64,000 nt of DNA from an uncultured Pseudomonadales bacterium (GTDB lineage Bacteria > Pseudomonadota > Gammaproteobacteria > Pseudomonadales > Pseudohongiellaceae): contig CALKNV010000001.1 of assembly GCA_938091935.1 (NCBI GenBank), positions 62,001 through 126,000 on the forward strand. Direction: 5' to 3'. This document shows, piece after piece, positions 63,492 to 64,000 of this stretch. The position numbers and the translations under genes were made by a program. The notes below the pieces were generated by a model that was not told where the DNA came from, searched no databases, and saw only the letters and a program-made list of their open reading frames with translations. Position 1 is the stretch's first letter; the number at the start of each line of letters is the position of its first letter.

Positions 63492-64000
63492 TTACAGACT
63501 CGCCAACCAATCTCGTACTTCTGGAACCTGGGTAAAGCTTAATGAGAAGCTGGAGGCAAGGTCACGCAAAGCAACCACAGCGGCGTCGTTGATGGCCGCC
63601 TCAGTTGTGCGGAACGTTTCCGTTGGTGTCTTGCCGTAGGAAGTCAGGACCCAGTCGGCAATGTAATCACCTTCAGCCGTAACCAGGCGCATGTTGTATT
63701 TAATCCAGACTTCGTAAACATCTAATTTGGTTTTAGCGGGTAAGGCCAGCTGGAATTCTTCGATAAGCGGTGCGAAAACAGCATCGACGCCTCGTGCCTC
63801 GGCGGCTTCCATGCTGTCCACCACCACAACTTCTTCGAACATGGCAGGCAGTACCGCATTGAACAGTTCAATGTGCGACTGCCCGCTCTCGATATTAAAT
63901 TCTTCGGCGCCAGTCTCGGAATATTCCAGATAAGCGAATTCGCGCAAGGCATCATCGTAATAGACGGCGACGGTTAGTGGCAGTTTGCTAATATTTGGCG
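63492..64000 (-). CDS. Envelope-like protein, unknown, N-terminus outside the window
   Basis: The track ORF starts at a TTG at 63947, but the frame stays open to the window edge (PNISKLPLTVAVYYDDALRE before it), so the gene continues beyond. The visible 168 or so residues contain SGQSHIELFNAVLPAMFEEV, DAVFAPLIEEFQLALPAKTK and LDVYEVWIKYNMRLVTAEGD. This pattern fits small outer-membrane lipoproteins that modulate LPS or surface assembly, but I cannot name it. It precedes the 63446 lipoprotein gene by 45 bases. Confidence 0.6.
   Translation of the reverse strand, partial: PNISKLPLTVAVYYDDALREFAYLEYSETGAEEFNIESGQSHIELFNAVLPAMFEEVVVVDSMEAAEARGVDAVFAPLIEEFQLALPAKTKLDVYEVWIKYNMRLVTAEGDYIADWVLTSYGKTPTETFRTTEAAINDAAVVALRDLASSFSLSFTQVPEVRDWLASL

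Noticed and set aside
1-64000. tRNA, rRNA, CRISPR arrays, attachment sites
   Set aside because: None was recognised by eye. Most remaining ORF-track entries overlap longer, well-supported genes in other frames and lack protein-family features.

Overview
The window is a chromosomal segment of a Gammaproteobacterium. Several gene neighbourhoods match those known from Pseudomonas and related marine groups: thyA-lgt beside ptsP-rppH and a SerB-like HAD phosphatase, and waaA / FAD oxidoreductase / aldo-keto reductase / hldE followed by a waaF-waaC-waaG block. Nearly all of the sequence is ordinary coding DNA of moderate GC. I saw no rRNA, tRNA, CRISPR array, prophage or insertion sequence. I cannot name a genus.

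Layout. 1-5.3 kb: the end of hemW, a pterin dehydratase, argE-argA, then folA, thyA and lgt on the other strand. 5.4-7.2 kb: an NRDE protein, a lipoprotein and a nonsense-interrupted encapsulated-ferritin (EncFtn) gene. 7.2-12.8 kb: ptsP, rppH, a HAD phosphatase, an imelysin-like lipoprotein and a GcvR-type ACT protein. 12.8-17.3 kb: DNA polymerase II, a Tat-exported sulfite-oxidase-like enzyme, a PspB-like peptide and a SRPBCC protein. 17.5-21.8 kb: an unusual class III cyclase-like protein split by a frameshift at an A7 run, a partner of unknown function, an XRE regulator and a small SutA-like protein. 22-29 kb: a TraB/GumN protein, a DUF6164 protein, a frameshifted PilZ gene, a structured non-coding stretch rich in GGA motifs, and lhr with a LexA box. 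29.3-38.1 kb: lepB, a peroxiredoxin-like selenoprotein (in-frame UGA plus a SECIS-like hairpin), a DUF5916 outer-membrane protein and gcvT-gcvH-gcvP. 38.1-45.1 kb: a membrane protein, then a four-gene operon (acyltransferase-like protein, HlyD adaptor, C39-peptidase ABC exporter, and a RAYT-type transposase homologue that has lost its catalytic residues), then YbjQ and MAPEG genes. 45.2-64 kb: pepQ, the lipid A/LPS-core genes, a GspE/PilB ATPase, an M48 lipoprotein protease and two envelope proteins.

How the genes work together. The LPS genes cover Kdo transfer (waaA), heptose activation (hldE), heptose transfer (waaC, waaF), core glucosylation (waaG), late acylation (lpxL) and carbamoylation. 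No WaaP-type core kinase lies among them. The glycine cleavage operon and a GcvR-like protein share the window. lhr has a LexA box, so it is probably a DNA-damage gene.

The best candidates for something new are the C39 exporter operon with its catalytically dead RAYT homologue and no visible precursor peptide, the UxxC selenoprotein, the orphan EncFtn gene with a TAA in the middle, the cyclase/partner pair, and the GGA-rich RNA candidate near 24.2 kb. Three genes are interrupted (TAA at 7054, A7 at 18035, T8 near 23780). These could be real decay, recoding or sequencing error, and I cannot decide which from sequence alone.
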